A program made the position numbers and the translations under genes. Positions 1-13,300 of a stretch of DNA of 64,000 nucleotides are shown piece after piece. Within the stretch, counting starts at the first letter, position 1. Each line of letters starts with the position of its first letter. Below the pieces are notes generated by a model. That model saw nothing but the letters and a program-made list of their open reading frames with translations. It ran no database searches and had not been told where the DNA came from. The DNA lies in NCBI GenBank assembly GCA_019426215.1, contig CM033400.1, positions 22,304,568 through 22,368,567 of the forward strand, read 5' to 3'. The stretch comes from Buddleja alternifolia. Its lineage: Eukaryota > Streptophyta > Magnoliopsida > Lamiales > Scrophulariaceae.

Positions 1-6
1 AAAATA

Positions 7-798
7 ATGCAAGATCAATTTGAAATGAGCATGATGGGTGAATTAACTTTCTTTTTAGGATTACAAGTTAAACAGCTCCCTAATGGCATATTTATAAACC
101 AAGCTAAATATACAAGAGATATGATTAAGAAATTTGGTATGGAAAACGCATCATCTTCAAAAATTCCAATGAGCCAAACGCTTAAGTTAGATAAAGATGA
201 AAGTGGAAAGAAAATTGATATCACTAACTATAGTGTATTATTGGATCACTTCTTTATCTTACCGCACGCTTTCAAGCTGATCCAAAAGAATCACACGTAA
301 TTACTACCAAGAAGATCCTTAAATACCTAAAAGGCACACAAAATATGGGCTTATGGTATCCAATGGACTCCTTTTAAACTAAATAGTTATTCAGACACAG
401 ATTTTGCAGGATGCAAAATAGATAGAAAGAGTACTAGTGGTACATGTCAATTTCTAGGTGATATATTGGTTTCGTGGCATAGTAAGAAACAATAATCCAT
501 AGCGACTTCTACCACTGAGGCAGAGTATGTAGCCGCTGGAAGCTGTTGTGCACAAATCCTTTGCATGAGGCAACAACTTAGAGATTATGGAACAATCTTA
601 GGTCCTATCCCAATCCATTGTGATAACCAAAGCGCTTTAACTATGACCCAAAACCCAGCCGTTCATTCTAGAACTAAACACATTGACATTTGTTACCATT
701 TCTTGTGTGACCATGTTAAAAAGAAAGATATCTCCATGCATTTCATTGGTACTGACAAACAATTGGCAGATATCTTCACCAAAGCGCTCAACGAATAA
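7..798 (+). pseudogene. Ty1/copia pol 3' end: reverse transcriptase C-terminus and RNase H, degraded
   Basis: Residues from position 7 (GELTFFLGLQVKQ, then INQAKYTRDMIKKFGM) are the C-terminal part of a copia reverse transcriptase. After a break near 240-300 the copia RNase H follows: DTDFAGCK near 400, TTEAEYVAA near 515, HCDNQSALT near 620, SRTKHIDI near 670 and the terminal ADIFTKAL motif at about 763-790. The reading frame shifts after the RT part and has an in-frame TAA near 493, so no functional polymerase could be made. In the living element this region would copy element RNA into DNA and degrade the RNA template. The start lies outside the window. Confidence 0.9.
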
Positions 799-1695
799 CG
801 TTTTCCCACTTTGAGAGGTGGATTAGGTATGAATGATTTAAACGCTTAATCATAAAACATCATATCTTTCATAGGCATATAATTAAGGGGGAAATCCACT
901 TTCTTATTATGTCTAAAGCGATTTCAAAAAATGAAATGAGTTATCAATTTTTGGGGGAACTTTAAAATTATACTTATTTCAACCAATAAGCGTCTATGAT
1001 CAAAAATGATTTTCAACAATTCTATGTATTGATCATTAGCGTTTATCTTTTATGCATGACAAAATCAATCTCTAATAAAATTAAATAAAAATATCTTTTA
1101 AAAATCAAAAGCAATTGAATTTTATTAAAAGACTTCAGCGTTAAGAATATTCCCACTTAAACGCTAAGTAACTTTCTCTGAAAATCATGCATTGTTTTCA
1201 TCGCTAAAAGGTAGCGTGTGTATAAGTCCAAAAATTTAAGATTTGACAACTGCACATGCACTCCTATCAAATCAAACTGACGGTTAATGATTCCTATCTA
1301 AAAATAGGCGGTTCCGTAAATGCATGTGTCTAGGTACGTGTCAGTGTACCATCAGGCGCGTGCAACTCACGTTGAACATATTCAAAATCTCAAACATTTT
1401 TGAAAAGTAATTGCGGACTCCAAATTTTTTATTTCACAGCAATTAACCAAATTTATCGAGCCTTTTTACATCTTTATTATTTAACAGCCCAGATTCAATG
1501 AATTTTATTTCCTTATTAACTACCATTACACGTGGCATTTATCTAAGCAATGAGGAGTTAATTTCTGCCATCTATTTAAACCCTTCAAACTTTTAGAGAA
1601 AAACCTTATCTCTTTCAAATTTCCTACTGTAAAAATTCTCTCAAGGAAAAAAGTCCTTCTTCTCAACTCTCTCAAAAATCTTCAATCATTCATCA
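799..1695 (+). other. Spacer between pol and envelope-like frame
   Basis: About 900 bases without a sustained reading frame. A purine-rich tract near 887-895 and another near 951-958 resemble polypurine tracts but are not followed by LTR sequence. In Sirevirus elements a non-coding stretch commonly lies on the 3' side of pol. I see no gene here. Confidence 0.5.
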
Positions 1696-4628
1696 ATGGC
1701 GCCACCAAAATCTTCAACATTTGCTGCTGGAAAATCTTCTAAGTCCAAAACTGAGAAGGAAGTAACAGTCAATGCCGGATTTCTGTAAACTGGGATTACC
1801 TTTTTAACAACCAAAACTTCCCTTTGAGAACCATTCTTCCTCTCATTGAAGAATTGGGTCTAAAAACCATGTTGACTTCCCATTCTTCGATTCACGTAGA
1901 AGAAACCCTTTTCTTCTTTCAGAATGCTGTCATTTCTGAAGATGGCAACTCCATTTCTTGTGTGTTTCCATTTGCCAAAGAAACTTTCATTCTTACTCAT
2001 CAACTCCTGTCCACTTTACTACAACTGCCTACTCATGGTGGGGAATTTGAAGATGTGAACTTTGGAGACGCCACCAAAGTCTAGGATCTAGTCAAGAAGG
2101 ATGACATTGATGCAGCCTACGCATCAAACTTCAAGAAGAATGACATGAAGGGCGAATATGTCATTCTGAATGATATCTGCGCAAAGATGATCGAGTGCAG
2201 AAAAGGAAGTTTTGATAAGATTGCCAACATACAGTACAAGATGATGGTCGCTATTTTGACAAAGCTGAAGGTCAATTAGGCCTGATACGTGTTTAATCGC
2301 TTCAAGGCAGCGATCAAACAATTGATTAATCCCAAGCCATACGGGATTGTGTTGAGTCTTCTTTTAAGTGCTAGCGGTTACGTTAATACCACAGGTAAAA
2401 AGGTTCCAGTGCTTAAGTTCTACGGCAAGAAAATGATCAGTGAACTGCTAAAACCCAAGCGACTGGGTGGTGCAGCGGTTTCCAAGGAGGAACGTGAACG
2501 ACTCCTTTCCAAAGGAAATGTTTGCAGTGATGATGAGGAGTAAGCAACATCGCCTTCATCATCAGAAGAAGAAGAGGAAGTGGTGGTTAAGAGACCAAAA
2601 AGAAAAATCATCTTGAAAGTCGCTGAGCCATCCAAGCTAGCCAAGAAGCAGAAGAAGAAGAAGATCAAGAAAAAGCGTAAGTCTCCCTGTCCTCCTCCTA
2701 CATCTCCCTCTCCTCCTCCCGTTTTTGTTCTCTCTCCAGAAGAAGAAGAAGTACCTCTAGCACGCAAGTGTACTCCTTGGTCCACTCCAACAGGATCAAT
2801 AAGCGCTCCAGCCGAGCCAGCGCTTGAAGAACAAGCGAGTTTTTCTTCTCCTCTTCCTTCTAACGTTGTTCCCAAATCAATTTCCATTTCTGGAGCTCTT
2901 TCGACAGAATTAGCTAGCGATCAGGATAAGTACTTGTCTTAGACAATGCATTTTATCCTATCTTGTGTTCTTCTTTTTAACGCTAGGATAAATTGTTTCT
3001 TTCAGCATTTAGGGAACATACTATCCAGTATACATTGAATTTATTAGAAGGATTCAAAATCCCTATTCGTGTTGATCCCCTTACTACATTCATTAATCTT
3101 GAAGATGATGAAGTAGTCCTGGAGCCTGAGGATATAGAACCTTCCAAAGATCAAGCGACTGAAATAGTCGAAGAGATTCCTCAGGGTAAGTGTTGTAGTA
3201 TTTTTTTTTCATCTATTTCTACTTAGTAGAAATCTATTGTTTCTCAAACGCTTGCCTGTGTCAGCTCAAAATGCCCCAGACGCTGATGCACCTCTGCCTC
3301 CTGAGGTCAATGTGGAATTGGATGTGGATATGACAACAGTTGTGGATATCGCTAAAGAAATTGATCAAGTCCTTCCTGACGCTGAAATCTCACTAGGTCA
3401 TGAAGCGATTGTTCATGTTGAGCGGTTGATAGAAGTGGCCCCTATCCCAACTGAAGCGATCACCATTGTCTCTACTACAACCGGACCTCCTCTCCATGTC
3501 ATCAACTTCTTTCCTTGTGGTTATAATGCAGATGTTGAATATTATTATGCAGCTAGAGAACAGGACACTAAGAGTTTGGCTGAAATGGAGATCACCTTCC
3601 AGGATACTCTCCACAACCCTTCTCTTTCTAACTCAGAAAAATTTGAGTTTTTCGAGCGACTTGCCTATCTCGGTCTGTACTTGCTAGAGCGCCTTCAATC
3701 ACGATTAGAATACATTCGGCGACCAGCGATCAATGTGACAGATTTTGATCGAGAGCATTTTAACTTTACAATTCACTCTGAAGAATCCTTTTATCCTCTT
3801 CGCCCGAACAAAATTGTCATCAAGAATCCCCACAAGGGTGATTAGCTGAAGTATCCAGATGAAGAGGATCTCAACAAACTTGGATACTCTACTCTGCCAA
3901 AGGTTGTTCATTCTCCTCAAAACGCTCTATCTCCTAAGCCCCTCAAACTTTGGAAAGGAAAAGGACCAGTTGTTGCTAAGGGTCCCAATCCAGTTAATTC
4001 GTGGCTAGAAGATGAAGCTCGTGAATACCTTGCCAGACTTTGGGCAGATGATTATGAGAGCAAATTTGAACACTTTGAGAAGTATCTCGCCGCTAGAATA
4101 GATAAGAAAAAGTTTGAAAAACTTGGCAAGTGGTGGATGATGGATACTGCTCAATAGGCTGAAGATTTTGTGCTTCATTTCTACTCTCTTAAAGAGCTCG
4201 TAAGATATCCGTTTTTGTTTGAATTTGGTGTAGAATATAGATGTCGAGGATTCGTTGTATTTCTACTTGAGCAGCGAAAGAATCTTGTTGGGAACATTAG
4301 CGACTTGCCTTCTTATAGACAACCTATCGAGTGCTATCATCGCCAGTAGCTTGCTTTATTCAATTAGGGAGGACGCTACGTTTTTCACAGAATTCAAAAT
4401 TTTGTCCAGCTTATCTTTCCAGATCTGAATGAGGATGCATCTACAAGCAAGCATGATGCGATCCCAAAGCCCAGTCAAGAACATATGCGAGTTACTGATG
4501 AGCATGCTGTTTTTCACAGAGACAGAAGAGCGATTGTTGAGAATGCTCACTCGCTAGACATAACATTTAATGATCATTAGGGCTTCAATAATTTCAGAGG
4601 CTATAATCTTTTGACTGTCCTTATGTGT

Positions 4629-4736
4629 GAACAAAATATCCAAGTGGCCAAAATTCTATCTCTTATCTAGCCAATGTATCTTGAACAAAATATCCAAGTG
4701 GCCAAAATTCTATCTCTTATCTAGCCAATGTATCTA
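4629..4736 (+). repeat. 54-bp tandem duplication
   Basis: A 54-bp unit beginning GAACAAAATATCC is present twice in a row, at 4629-4682 and 4683-4736, almost without difference. It lies in the decayed envelope-like frame. The near identity points to a recent replication-slippage duplication. Confidence 0.9.
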
Positions 4737-5101
4737 GAAGCCGCTCAAGCTCTCATGCCATTTATTTTGGACTTTTTCAACTCTTGTATTTCAGGTATCG
4801 ATCTGCCCGAGGATGTGCATTTTGCACTCAGTACTGAAGAGCGCGAAGATGCTATATTCTTTATCACACAGACGAATGTGATTAGTCCAAGGCACGTGAT
4901 GGAAGCGATTGGCCCACTCTGGGTCATTGCTGTTGAGAAACCTTCTCCTCCAGTGGAGATTGTTGAAATGGAGTTAGAACCAACTCCTGCTGTGGAAGCC
5001 GCTCCTATTTAAAACGCTGACATGCAAACAGTAGTTGCCCCTAGCGCTCCAGCAGTCGAGGTTCCAATTGTTGCTCAAGTTGCAAAAATTGATGCTGCAA
5101 C

Positions 5102-6679
5102 TGTTGGGAATTATTCGAATAAAACGCAGCGGAAAGTAAATATAATTCCCAAAGCCCGAATCATCTCTAATCCTCGTGTTTAATTCTGTATAGAAAGATT
5201 ACCGTTCTCACGTATGTTGATTTCTGAACGTGATCCTTTTCTCTAACGCCGAATTTGCCAATGTCTCTAATTCGTCATGCCGGAATCAAAAACAAAAAAC
5301 TCCTTCTTTCTTCCTTGTTAAAGACGGCTAGAGAGAGAGAGGTAGGAGATTTTTTCTTGGAGAGAAAGTTATGTAAGTTGCCTTGTGTTATTTTTCACCT
5401 TGTGATGTATTTATATCATTATGAAACAAGAACCCTAGCATGCAAGAGCCCTATTTGGGCGTCTATTTGGCTGCCCCTTAGTGGACTCGGAAGCCTTCGA
5501 GCTTTCGTCTTGCTTTCTAATTAATTAATCGGATAATTTATTTATCCAATAAATAAATTGATAATCCAATTAATTCAATTCCTAATTAATTTATAATTCA
5601 ATTTCTCCAAGAAATTAATTAACTCATTAATTTAATTAATTAATTAAATTATCCAATAATTAATTAATTAATTACGACATCCAATGCCGTGAATTTCTCT
5701 CAAGTCTTTTTCCCATGTTTTTCCTTTTGCACTTCCATTAAGCGCGACTCTTTAGGTTCGTCTCAAAAGGCAATTGGGAGGAATTCAAAGGGGTGTGAGT
5801 GACACCTAGCCAGTCTCGTGGCTCACACCGTAACCCAATTGAGAATGAATGAATAGGATCATTTCCAAACCTTTACGCCGTGAATACCGTACGTGTATAA
5901 ACCTTTTATTCTTATATCTCAGTCAAGTAAGAGTCATGGTTTAAAGTCAAACTCATATAACTTAACCATATGACTAAGCTCATAATAAGTCGAGGTATTT
6001 AAATGCTTTGGCCAAAGACTTTCATCCTCACTTATTCATGATCGCATAGGATATTTTACTCATTCACTAATGAGAGAAATAAATTCCATATTGCAAATCA
6101 GTTAACAATGCTACTTGCCCATCAAGTCGCACTTCGAGTGAATCTAACTACTCTAATGATAGACTTGATGTCACAAGTACATCTTCAACTCGATTTCTCA
6201 GGTCAGAGGTTCACACGTACATATCACTACTTATCAGTTTCATCATTGACTGTCAATGAGTGAATACCCATGTGATGAATTGATGCGAGCCGTGTTCGAA
6301 CATATCAGTCCAACTGACACGTCTATGATATAAGTTCCCACTACCATTTCCATAGTGTACGACTGGCACTTTCTCTGTCGAAACTTACATCATACAAGTC
6401 TTTATTCACTATTGATGCCCAATCCATATTTCTTAGACTTTCGAACCCTTTTAGATGTCAAGGGTCAAACCATTCTAGTGTCTTTCCTCCTATCCCGTAG
6501 GAGGTAGAACGTTCACCTTGTCATCAAGGACTTTACGTTGTTTATTCACACCTTATAAATGCCTATAAGAAAACAACAATCAACTGCCTTATATTAATAG
6601 AAAAACCATAGTTTAGTTACAATGTTTATGCCCTATAAATCTATCCTCTTTATGGCATTCGAGGGCATATACTCTAACA
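5102..6679. mobile_element. Solo LTR (1578 bp) with 5-bp target duplication
   Basis: The insert begins TGTTGGGAATTATTCG and ends ACTCTAACA, the TG...CA ends of an LTR. It is flanked by the 5-bp duplication GCAAC (5097-5101 and 6680-6684). No internal domain or second LTR is present, so this is a solo LTR left by recombination between two LTRs. It holds AT-rich AATTAATT runs near 5630-5680 and no coding sequence. Family unassigned; copia or gypsy are both possible. Confidence 0.88.
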
Positions 6680-7307
6680 GCAACTCAATCTGTTGAGCAA
6701 GCGGTTGAAGAGGTACAAGCTGATCTAAACGAAATTGCTGAGGAAGAACCTCTTATTCGAGATCAAGCTAAAGGCAAGGCTCATGTAGTGATGCCTTCTC
6801 AAGCACTATCATCTTCCAACGACTCATCTGACTCTGAGAGTGATCCTAAATCCAAAGCCTTCAAGAAAGTGGTCAAGAACTCACTAATTGATATTCATAG
6901 TTCCTGCTCTTGCTTAGTTGAATCCTCTGTAGAGATAATCCGAACAGTGGAAAGAGAGCGAGTGACTGACATGAGACTCCAAGCGACTCAGAGCTCAAAC
7001 AAAATCCTTGATTCAATTGTTCCACTGATTACCGATCTCTCTGAAGAATTTAACCAGCACCTAGCTCAGAATGCATCTGCCGATATTGAGTGACATAATT
7101 CTTCCAACTTATTCAGTCAGACTATCGCTGAGCAGGTTGCACTTCTAGTTGATGAAGTAAAACTCCTTCGCCGGACATAGCCGAGATGAAGTCTTCCCTT
7201 GATGATGCCAAGAAGGGAGAAGAGGAGAAAGAAAAGCATCAAGTATCAAAAGCCAAAGGAAAAGCCTTAGGAGAGCTAATATCAAAAATTGATGATAAGA
7301 ACTGGCA

Positions 7308-8674
7308 CTCCATGTTTGAAGAAATAGTGAGTCTGAAGAGGATGCTCACTAAGAAGTGAAAGCCAAGATACTACCAAGGCAGGCATAGGCTTCCAGAACT
7401 TGACGTTGAGTTTCTAGAGGGTATGGGTTTTCATCCATACGCTGAACCTTTGAGAAGACCTCTCAATTGGAAACCATCCAGCGACCGAACGCAAGACATT
7501 TATCATGATTTGATTAGAACGCTCGGGATCCCTCCAAGGGAATGGGTGGAAAGGTTACTGGAATTGAATCTGATTGCTAAACAGAGATGTGAGGACTATA
7601 ATGAAGTCTATCATACAACAATGATAGACATCGATCGAGTCATTCTGGATCTAGCGAGAGAAATTTTCCAGAAAGAGGCTTCCAATAAGCGACAAAAGAA
7701 ATTAATGCCTATATATTTTTATCTTTTATATATTTGTTGTCGTTTCTCTTTTCAGCACAATCATTGTATGTTTTTATATTCCATATTTGAATGAATGATT
7801 GAACGCTGAAACATCTTGTTGAGGCTAATCTAACATTAGCTAACATAACTAACATTCTAACGCTAACTTATATTTATTTTGGGCTTTTCTTTGAACTCTT
7901 AATCTATAAAAGAGTTATAAGAGTTAAAGTTTTGACATCATCAAAAAGGGGGAAATTGTTAGGAAATTTCATGTTAGATGTTTTGATGTCGCTCCATGTT
8001 TGAAGAAATAGTGAGTCTGAAGAGGATGCTCACTAAGAAGCGAAAGCTAAGATACTACCAAGGCACGCATAGGCTTCCAGAACTTGATGTTGAGTTTCTA
8101 GAGGGTATGGGTTTTCATCCATACGCTAAACCTTTGAGAAGACCTCTCAATTGGAAACCATCCAGCGATCGAACACAAGACATTTATCATGATTTGATTA
8201 GGACGCTCGGGATCCCTCCAAGGGAATGGGTGGAAAGGTTACTGGAATTGAATCTTCGCGCTAAACAGAGACGTGAGGACTATAATGAAGTCTATCATAC
8301 AACAATGATAGACATCGATCGAGTCATTCTGGATCTAGCGAGAGAAATTTTCCAGGAAGAGGCTTCCAATAAGCGACAGAAGAAATGAAAGCCTATATTT
8401 CTTTATCTTTTATATATCTGTTGTCGTTTCTCTTTTCACCGCAATCATTGTATGTTTTTATATTCCATATATTTGAATGAATGATGGAACGCTGAAACGT
8501 CTTGTTGAGGCTAATCTAATATTAGCTAACATAACTAACATTCTAACGCTAACTTATATTTATTTTGGGCTTTTCTTTGAACTCTTAATCTATAAAAGAG
8601 TTATAAGAGTTAAAGTCTTGACATCATCAAAAAGAGGGACATTGTTAGGAAATTTCATGTTAGATTTTTGATGA
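7308..8674 (+). repeat. 684-bp tandem duplication of the element's 3' end
   Basis: The segment from about 7308 to 7991 repeats at about 7992-8674, offset 684 bp. Each copy holds the C-terminal coding part of the envelope-like frame, a polypurine tract and the first bases of the LTR (TGTTAGGAAATTTC at 7957 and 8643). The first copy keeps only about 34 bp of LTR. Several substitutions separate the copies; for example the first reads AAGTGA where the second reads AAGCGA, so the second is open from 7996 to 8388 (130 aa) while the first is broken near 7357. Confidence 0.9.
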
Positions 8675-10159
8675 TGACAAGATAAAATTTTATGTTAGAC
8701 CCCAAAAATAATGTAAGTTTATGATTTCATAGAACTATTGTATAAGCGTTTGAATGTTTGTTATTTTATTAGGCTTGTAATTTTTTATCTTTGTAGATTT
8801 TAGACTAAGTATTAGATATCGAGTCGCTAATAGAATTTTAGGTGAGTCTATTAGAGATAAAATTAAAGATCAGCGTCTGAAGTCAAGTGAAGATGAAGAT
8901 TTGTTCTTGGCATCTGTCAAACGCTAAAGGACTGTTTCAGGGTTGTTGAATCAAGCGCTTAAATGACTCAAGCGATCAAGGATCAGATTCACCTGAAATA
9001 AATTCTCAAGTCATGAAGAACTTAAATGCAATCATCAACGGATATTTATTTCCAACGGGAAATAAATTCAAATGCATTAAATACCTGATAAGTGCATTAA
9101 ATATGATAAGCTATTATCAGTTGTGGACAAGCCACTTTTTTACTAGACTGTCAGATTTCAGAGTTCAAAACCTGCTACTGTCCAATTGGAACCAGCAGAA
9201 TTTCAGGAATGTCAGAAAGAGACTGTTTAACACGCTGCGTGAGGTACACGCGCTCACATGTGTCCAACGGAAAAATTCCAAGAACCCTATAAATAGTACC
9301 CTCAGTAAACCCTAAAGATATACGTACATACACAAGAAAAAGATCAAAATTTTGCTGAAATTACTTTAGAGAAAAGCTTACAAACTCCATAGCCAAAATC
9401 CTTCAAGCTTTGCACAATACATTCCGAAGATAGTCATAGATATCTCAAACCTCTTCTGAGAAGAACCCTAAATTAATATTGGCATATCCCAAGTTGTTTG
9501 AACTTTCTAACATCAAACAAACCCGTGACAAAGCCCTCAACATCTTTCATCTGAGTGAGAAAGTTTGTTGATTTCACAAGTAGCATTTCTATGTGAGAGA
9601 AGCTTGTTGAAGAAGATCTTCATTGGAGCAGAAGTCTGTGTGATCAAGGAGCTCAACATCATCTTCCATTTCATCTATTTTGTAGAAGTCTCTATGTGAC
9701 TCTTCGATAATCATTCTAATGAATTCCTCCGAGTGCAAAGGAGAAGAAGGACGTAGCTGGGATTACATCACCCAGTGAACCTTACAATATCTTATGTTAT
9801 TTACTGTTTTATTGCTTTACTTTACATTTTCATATTATATCTTGAAAAAGCATTCAAAACAACTAAGCAACTAATTCAAGTTCAAGAGAACGCTAAGCTA
9901 TAAAATCATTTCCGCTGTGCTAACCCTGATTAAGCGATTAAAATATTACCCTACTTTGGTAATTGTTGAAATCACTAAGTCTAAGTTATCTATTCCTAAG
10001 TGCCTGACCTAGCGCTAAGCTTTCCGAGCATTCAAATTCTTCAAAGTAATACGAAACATTTTTAAAGTCGAAAAAGACTTCAGGGTCTATTCAACACCCC
10101 CCCCCCCCTCCCTTCTAGACCCTTTTGTATGCCACTTAGGACCATCACCAGTCATAACA
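8643..10159 (+). repeat. 3' LTR of the Sirevirus-like element
   Basis: Starts TGTTAGG directly after the purine-rich tract AAAAAGAGGGACAT and runs to about 10159 (GTCATAACA). A C-rich run (10096-10110) near the 3' end, following GGGTCTATTCAAC, is typical of this kind of copia LTR. The left end is secure. The right end could be some bases off because the 5' LTR is not in the window for comparison. No gene is seen in it. Confidence 0.75.
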
Positions 10160-10390
10160 TTCAACCTAAGCTGCCAAAAATCCCCAAATTTCCTTCACAC
10201 AAAAAAATTGCCAAATTCGTTCAATCCAACATTTTTCACACAAAATTGGAGCTTTAACCAGAGTTTATAGCATAAACCCTAAACAAAGCTTGAAAAGTTA
10301 TCCATTGAAAACCCATTTTGAATTGAAGGAGAGAAGAAGAAGGCACATTTAGAGCTAAAATTTACGATTTGAAGAAGAAAATCAATCGTC

Positions 10391-13300
10391 ATGTCGAGAA
10401 GACCCAAAAATGGGGGAATTGGTAGCCCAAAACACAGTGAGTTTCATCTTTTTAACTGATTTAATAAATTTGAGGTTTAGTAATTTTGTTTATGATAATA
10501 ATGTGTTGATGAGTTTTTAATTAATTATTAATTTGTAATTAGTTTTGATAGTTTACGATTTTTGAAGATGGGATTGGTAAATGTTGATAATCCATTTTCT
10601 GTTGTTTGTAGATGGAATTGGTGAAGAGACCTGTTTCACTGTCACTATGTTTCATGATGGGGTTACGCAATTAGATCAAGTTAAGAGGTATTCAGGGGGT
10701 AGTATAGATCATTTTGACAATGTTGATGGGGAAATGTTTGGGTTAATTGAATTGAAGGGGTTTGTAGAGGAATTAGGATATGACAAAGAGAGGGCTAGGT
10801 TTTGGCATAAGTATGGTCATAGCTTATAAATGGCTAGCAAAGAAGTGGTGAGTGATACGGAAGTTTATGGATTGTTAGATTATGTGTCTAAACTTGTCAT
10901 TAAGGAGGTTGAGATATATGTAGAGCACCTTGATCCTATTAATAATGAACTTGTTGAAAAGAACCAAGCTCAATTTTCAAACTTTTCTGATGACGATCCT
11001 AGTATTGCCTTGTCCTTCTTAGATGAATTGATAGATGTTCCACTTGAGCCTGCAAATCATGAAACTGGAAATGAAAATGAATCTAATCATGTTGAACCAG
11101 AAAGTGATGCTGATCCACAATTTGATTCTTCAAATTGTGAAGAGTTGAATGACAGTGATTATGAAATGTGGGAGGATGATCTGGAATTTGATAGGTTTGT
11201 TGATCCTGAGGTTGAATTTGGTGGGTTAGAAATTACCAAGGGAAAGTCAGTAGAAAAAAATTTGGTGGGTAATGTTTCTGCTTAGATGTATGCTATGATA
11301 GAGGGTAAGCACGAAGTGGATGTTAACAGTGATGAATTTGAGAGTCTTGATGGGTCTGATGATGATGATTGTACCTTAAAGTTTCCAAAATTTAATCCCA
11401 AAACTGAAAATAAGAACCCAAATATAGCAGTAGGGCTTGTTTTCTCTTCAAAAGTTGAGGCAAAAATTTTGTATTGGATCACACTGTCTTAGGAGGGGGA
11501 TACATTATAAATTTGTGAAAAATGACAATAGGAGGCTAAGGGTTAAATGTAAAAAATAAGATTGTTTATGGTGTGTGCATGTTTCACCTATGGGTGGTGA
11601 CAAATCAGGGCAAGTTAAGACTTATAATCCAGTTCACAGTAAATGTTACTGGAATTATAATAACAAGAGTCTTAAATCTGGGTGGATTGGGAAGACTTTT
11701 ATGGAAAAATTCAAAGCTAACCCCAAATTAGGAGTGAGTGAGTTCAGGGATGAAGTGTGCGCTACACTAAAAGCTAATATCTCTAAACAACAAGCTTATA
11801 GAGCAAAGGTGAAAGGAATGACACTAATTCATGGTAGTTTGAGTGATCAGTTTAGTAGAATTAGGGAATACTGTCTTGAACTTCTTAGAAGTAACCCTGA
11901 TTCAACTGTGATATTGAAGGTTTCTGATGATCAAAGTGGGCAGGCTGTTTTACTCAGGATGTATGTCTGCTTTAAGGCATGCAAAGAGGGATTTATGGCT
12001 TGTAGGAAAGTGGTTGGTGTGGATGGATGCTTTCTAAAGGGTCCTCAAGGGGGGCAACTATTAACTGTTGTTGGTGTTGATCACAACAACAACATTTTTC
12101 CTCTTACTTATGCTATTGTTGAAAATGAAACCCTTGACTCTTGGGAATGGTTCTTAGCTTTGTTAGGCAATGATTTAGGGATAGAGGACCAATTTCAGTG
12201 GACCTTTATGAGTGATAAACAAAAGGGACTTATACCTACATTTGAAAAGATTTTCCCCTATTGCTGAAAATAGGTTCTGTGTAGCACATTTACACAGTAA
12301 TATGAAAAGAGATGGTTTTTCTGGGCAATCTATTAAAAATGCATTGTGGGCGGCAGCTAGGGCAACAAGAATAGAAGAGTTTAAGTCCAAAATGCAAGTT
12401 TTAAAAGACTTAGATGAGGAAGCCTATGACTAGTTAGTCCAAAAACCTCCAAGCCAGTGGTCAAGGTCCCATTTTAGCCCACACCCGAAATGTGACATCC
12501 TTTTAAACAACATGTGTGAGAACTTTAACTCATTCATACTTGCAGGCAAAGACAAACAAATAATCACCATGCTTGAAACAATAAGAAATTTATTGATGGT
12601 TAGGATGCAAGTGAACAGGGATAAAGCTAGTGGTTGGGACACTTTAATCTGTCCTAAAATTAGGATAATATTGGCTAAAAACATGATGGAGGCTGATGAA
12701 TGCATCCCTATGAAATCAGATAATTGGCACTATCAGATCATTGGCCCCTTTATCCAACACACAGTTGATGTGAAAGAGTAGCCATGCAGTTGCAGAAGGT
12801 GGGATTTAATAGGGATTCCCTGTAGACATGTCATCTCTGAAATATAGTGCAGAAATGAGGAAACTTATGTACATGACTTTTACAAGGTCAATACTACTTC
12901 AATTCTTGCTTTTAGTTTATGTTATAATTTTCATATCCTTTTTCAACTTTATGTCTAACTGTTATTTGTTTTTGTTAGGTTCATTCCTATTTGAAGGTTT
13001 ATGAAAATGCCAACCAAGGAGTCACAATGCCTGAACTGTGGCCTAAGTGTAATTTACCTCCTCCTTCGCCACCAGTATATGAAAACAGGCCAGGGAGGCC
13101 AAAAACGATTAGAAGGAGAGAGTCTGATGAGCCACATGCAACTAAATTGAAGAGATATCAGAGGCCAACTAAATGCGAAAAATGTGATGAAATAGGGCAC
13201 AATATAAAGACTTGTGGCAAGAGAATGAGGAAAGATGGTGCTTCTCAGACCACTCCAAATGCAAGTACTAGTGAGATACCCACTAGAACATCACAAACCA

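Larger units (their letters stand above)
1696..8388 (+). pseudogene. Envelope-like second reading frame of the Sirevirus, decayed and interrupted
   Basis: The frame opens with ATG at 1696 (MAPPKSSTF), just after a CT-rich leader, and continues as segments at 1824-2084, 2289-2543, 2580-2942, 2993-3226, 3237-3845, 4728-5012, 6788-7093 and 7423-7794. The product is Lys/Ser/Pro/Glu-rich with an acidic, low-complexity middle. This fits the poorly conserved envelope-like or 'putative plant transposon' proteins that follow pol in Sirevirus elements. Stops and frameshifts break it many times. A solo LTR lies inside at 5102-6679, and the coding sequence resumes in the same sense beyond it. The last part is tandemly duplicated. 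Function of such proteins is unproven in plants. I infer the identity from position and composition. Confidence 0.6.
1..10159 (+). mobile_element. Sirevirus-like Ty1/copia retrotransposon, 5' part outside window
   Basis: The order is the 3' end of pol, a non-coding spacer, a long second reading frame, a polypurine tract (about 8628-8642) and an LTR beginning TGTTAGG at 8643. An extra envelope-like frame between pol and the 3' LTR is characteristic of the Sirevirus (SIRE/Maximus) branch of Ty1/copia. The 5' LTR, gag and most of pol lie left of the window. The element is old: pol and the second frame have many stops, it carries a solo LTR of another element and a tandem duplication of its 3' end. 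The lineage name is inferred from architecture; the copia assignment is firm. Confidence 0.8.

Noticed and set aside
2420..2887. 155-aa minus-strand frame
   Set aside because: It is the antisense of the low-complexity Lys/Ser-rich envelope-like frame; composition explains its openness.
9013..9315. 100-aa plus-strand frame
   Set aside because: Lies wholly within the Sirevirus 3' LTR and has no recognisable motif; chance frame.
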